The position numbers were made by a program, and so were the translations under genes. From JBECKS01 sp964557005 (GTDB lineage Bacteria; Pseudomonadota; Gammaproteobacteria; Pseudomonadales; JBECKS01), in the NCBI GenBank assembly GCA_964557005.1, contig CAZKYI010000003.1, forward strand, positions 124,001 through 188,000: a stretch of 64,000 bases of DNA, written 5' to 3'. The notes beneath the pieces are model-generated. The model saw only the letters and a list, made by a program, of their open reading frames with translations. It searched no databases and was not told where the DNA came from. Positions 62,101 to 64,000 of the stretch are shown here, piece after piece. Each line of letters starts with the position of its first letter. The first letter of the stretch is position 1.

Positions 62101-64000
62101 ACCTGATAATCTTTACTCAGGCCAGACAATTCCAGATGATGAAAGCGGGTTCTGAAAACGTCATGCTGTTGCTGAATATCAACAAAACATTGTCGCCAAA
62201 GTTCGACATCAATTTTCTGATCAATATTGAGAAAATGTGCAATCGCATTCTGTTTGCCGTGCGGATTGATTTGCCAATCCAGATAAATCGCCTGTTGATT
62301 GAAACTTAAAGCAAAAACACACGCGATGGTTTGGTTGGGCAGGTATTTTTGAACATGCTCGGTAATGTCTTTATGCGAATACAGTTCCAGTTCCTGAATC
62401 GGTGTATCACCGGCAATCAAAATCTGATCAAGCAGATACTCATAATGTTGCAGAAAGTTTGTAATAGACGCTTCGTCAAACAAGTCTGCTGCATATTCAC
62501 ATGCGAGTGTCAGGGCATTGCCAGTATCGGTTAAGCTCAACATCAAATCATATTTTGCGCTGTGATTAGTGCTTTCAATCACCTCAAACTGCACGCCATC
62601 AACAGCCTGAGTGTTTATAGCATTGAGGGATAAATGCGAAAAAGCCACCTGCGCCAAGGGTTGATATTGACTGTTAACTTCGACATGCATCGCCTCAAGC
62701 AATACGTCGGCAGACAATTCCTGATGCTCAAATGCGCTCAATGACTGCTGTTTGAACATCGCCAGCATCTCACTCACGGTAAGCCGTTCACGCAAATCAC
62801 TGCGAATTACAATGCCGTTTACAAAAAAGCCAATCAGATTTTCAATCTGTTTTTGTCCTCTTCCTGAAACCGGAATACCAATACAAAAATCTGCCTGATT
62901 GGCATATTTGGATAACAACAAGGCATAGCAGGAAATGCCCAGTACAAAACTGCTCAGTTCGTTGTGTTTGCAAAAATCCAGTGCGCGTTTTTGCAGGCTT
63001 TCATCAAGCATATGATGACACAAACCACCGCGAAAACTTTGCTGTGCTGGCCTTGCCTTATCCAGAGGTAAATGCAGCACATGTGGCACGCCTTCAAGCC
63101 GTTTAAGCCAATAAGCGAGCAAGGCTTGCATACGCGCTTCATCAAGATAAGCATGTTGCCATGCAGCGAAATCAACATAGTGCACTTCCAGTTCAGGCAA
63201 TGCTTCCTGCCGATACAGTGCCAGCAAATCCTGCTGCAATATCTGCATCGACCAGCCATCTGAAATAATGTGGTGCATGTTCATCAACAACACATAATTT
63301 TGCCTTGCCAATTCCAGTAATCCGGCTTTGAACAGTGCGCCTGTTTCCAAATCAAAACTTTGACGTTCGTTTTGTTCCAGCGCTTGTTTTAATTCAGCTT
63401 CAGAATACAACTGCTGTTTTTCAAGCTTGAATACAGCATGTTTTTGCACATATTGTCTGGTGACACCGTGTTCATCGGTTTTAAAAACGGTGCGCAAACT
63501 TTCATGACGTTCAATCAGTTTTTGTATACTCGTTTCAAGTTTTGCCTCATCAAGTTCACCTTGCAGCCTGATCGCCATCGGCATGCCATAGGCGCTGGAA
63601 TGTGGATTCATTTGATGGATAAACCATAAACGCTGTTGTGCCCTGGAAAGCACCACCCCTGCATAACGCACTTCTTCACCAAGTACCGCAATGTGCTGTG
63701 CTTCTAACAACACAGCGCCTTGTGTTTGAATATATCTGGCTTGTTGCTCAATGCTTGGATACGAAAATACTTCCCTGACTTTTAATTCAACCGCAAAGGT
63801 TTCCTGAATCTGACTGGCAAGCCGTGTGGCTAACAAAGAGTGGCCGCCGAGTTCAAAAAAATTGGCATCAATACTGACGCGCTCCAGTGATAACAAATCA
63901 CACCAGATGCGTTCCAGTTTTTGTTCAATCGCTGACTCAGGTGCTACATAGTTTTGCTGCACACTCGACCAATCCGGTTCTGGCAAGGCACGCTTGTCCA
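59142..64000 (-). CDS. Nonribosomal peptide synthetase, partial (PCP-C-C-A-PCP)
   Basis: The frame is open to the right edge; 1614 residues from the first in-frame ATG plus a few before it, so the 5' part is missing. Domains on the minus strand: end of an adenylation domain (DKRALPEPD), carrier domain GGHSLL (about 63850), condensation domain 1 with HHIISDG (about 63265), condensation domain 2 with HHIIFDG (about 61900), adenylation domain with FTSGSTGTPKG (60520), NSYGPTEC (60095), YLSGDLGY, NGKIDRAALP, and a second carrier GGHSLLATR (59350). The tail is charged (KDASKEESSKRDEGFL), with no thioesterase or reductase, so the peptide passes on to another protein. The A-domain pocket reads D-L-K-N-I-G-S-D-V by my manual alignment; I cannot assign an amino acid. 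Confidence 0.92.
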   Translation of the reverse strand, partial: DKRALPEPDWSSVQQNYVAPESAIEQKLERIWCDLLSLERVSIDANFFELGGHSLLATRLASQIQETFAVELKVREVFSYPSIEQQARYIQTQGAVLLEAQHIAVLGEEVRYAGVVLSRAQQRLWFIHQMNPHSSAYGMPMAIRLQGELDEAKLETSIQKLIERHESLRTVFKTDEHGVTRQYVQKHAVFKLEKQQLYSEAELKQALEQNERQSFDLETGALFKAGLLELARQNYVLLMNMHHIISDGWSMQILQQDLLALYRQEALPELEVHYVDFAAWQHAYLDEARMQALLAYWLKRLEGVPHVLHLPLDKARPAQQSFRGGLCHHMLDESLQKRALDFCKHNELSSFVLGISCYALLLSKYANQADFCIGIPVSGRGQKQIENLIGFFVNGIVIRSDLRERLTVSEMLAMFKQQSLSAFEHQELSADVLLEAMHVEVNSQYQPLAQVAFSHLSLNAINTQAVDGVQFEVIESTNHSAKYDLMLSLTDTGNALTLACEYAADLFDEASITNFLQHYEYLLDQILIAGDTPIQELELYSHKDITEHVQKYLPNQTIACVFALSFNQQAIYLDWQINPHGKQNAIAHFLNIDQKIDVELWRQCFVDIQQQHDVFRTRFHHLELSGLSKDYQVVYKEAPQAFNFVDYRDRHLDFESLIQVCEADAYCAYDLAHEIPYQYTLYQLSEHHFVGMLRAHHIIFDGVSGRIFLEEMAARYQAALEGKQIKTERERFSQFIQLEHFQIDRQSTLAFWKQKAHSTERLSFHKPAHAVLVSNEHFSELKLGFSADESRALKRYCREQGITPAIYFKCIYAVLIQQYCRAEADFVIREYAHGRPSGFDLAYGVYYQQTPFVVPLDYFSETSVSRSTFEALFFYAKQFQKEIRQQRNISLQSQVSLFPQGDIGFMYNYTRFEADIDFGGKKLSSRFLSPRVEAQVQLFIREHDEHFECLLIFGENYFSDLKLLQRIHHLSNALVNSEVPDVLLEQDRQAYAALNQGYLKKSEPEAKVLGRFFEQAKQHAQRTAIITQQHHYSFAEFEQYIDYIAANLQVSVKDNAKGRVAIFTEFNHSFVAAIYAVCKSGLSYLPLSLDTPKVRLSSILQQAGVSVLLSRKVHLDTLDTQLLASIPEVLDLDALPAIEAPPVTRPVESDAALYTIFTSGSTGTPKGAQVSYGGVHNLLNWYERTLEIHEYDVSLIISAPGFDLTQKNLFAFLRKGASIVLPELEVFDPQHIMHLIEQHKVTHINCAPSAFYALLQEGEQHWPKLSSLRWVILGGEAIKVNELKGWYHSQHCKARMMNSYGPTECSDVVCAHVLSDADFDSEFAQVPLGQAIDQAQLFIVNPNNEVLPTGLVGEIAIGGACVGLGYLENAKLNQSQFVLIDTPQGEQKVYLSGDLGYVNECHQLMYLGRKDFQLKVRGQRLEAGDIESALRAQENVRDALVDVRSEQLLAWVIPETGQEIDSVLLRAELAQRLPAYMLPNAFVMLAQWPLNANGKIDRAALPEPDFNTLNLRERILPRNELEQSIAQIWCEVLALNEVGVNESFFELGGHSLLATRIVNRMKQHFGLDIQLRALFDLHTIADLAEYIKNLQWALESQQQAANKDASKEESSKRDEGFL

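Overview
The window looks like a chromosome segment from a moderate-GC gammaproteobacterium of the Pseudomonas/Cellvibrio/Spongiibacter breadth. The evidence is gene order: pilMNOPQ-aroK-aroB-SPOR protein-hemE with ponA divergent, rpmE/priA/ftsN/hslV/hslU, ubiE-ubiJ-ubiB-hisI-hisE, dtd, typA, aguAB, hemB, trxA and rho are blocks that lie in the same broad neighbourhood in Pseudomonas chromosomes. Here they are pulled close together, without argS next to ftsN or tatABC next to hisE. Two complete aerobic pathways (biotin, and parts of heme and ubiquinone), type IV pili and LPS Kdo transfer fit a free-living, Gram-negative cell. No rRNA, tRNA, CRISPR array or insertion sequence was seen.

Left end (1-7.2 kb): a nitrogen-assimilation locus. 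On the minus strand are nirB, a NirD-like domain fused to a second flavoprotein module, a formate/nitrite-type channel, and the PP2C phosphatase end of what is probably a phosphatase/kinase (cut by the window edge). A porin is divergent. The 414-bp gap between nirB and the porin has two back-to-back sigma-54 promoters. Two near-identical intrinsic-terminator hairpins sit before the channel gene and before the porin, which suggests transcription antitermination of the whole set.

Next (7.2-11.2 kb) is a small accessory patch: an AbiE-type toxin-antitoxin pair with toxin first, a MaoC dehydratase, a steroid delta-isomerase, a palindromic intergenic repeat and an AAA/DUF4143 ATPase preceded by 22-bp tandem repeats. 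From 11.2 to 17.1 kb an unbroken overlapping operon bioB-bioF-bioH-bioC-bioD ends in waaA. comF, an alcohol dehydrogenase, a small membrane protein, a MazF-like toxin pair and a dicarboxylate symporter lead into hemE, a DamX-like protein, aroB, aroK and the pilMNOPQ cluster (to 30.2 kb).

The middle (30.4-51.7 kb) is core housekeeping: PBP1A, L31, PriA, FtsN, the HslVU protease (with a textbook sigma-32 promoter), histidine and ubiquinone genes, an O-acyltransferase, Dtd, TypA, putrescine synthesis (AguA/AguB), a second MaoC, HemB, thioredoxin and Rho.

The right end (51.8-64 kb) is accessory: a hipBA toxin-antitoxin pair with a palindromic operator, then, convergent to it, a 1916-residue AT-rich protein with a transglutaminase-like N-terminus, a polyproline linker, a DUF4011/SF1 helicase, a Vsr-like nuclease domain and a C-terminal tail, which is probably an anti-invader system. 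Last is the 3' part of a nonribosomal peptide synthetase with two condensation domains in a row, running off the right edge.
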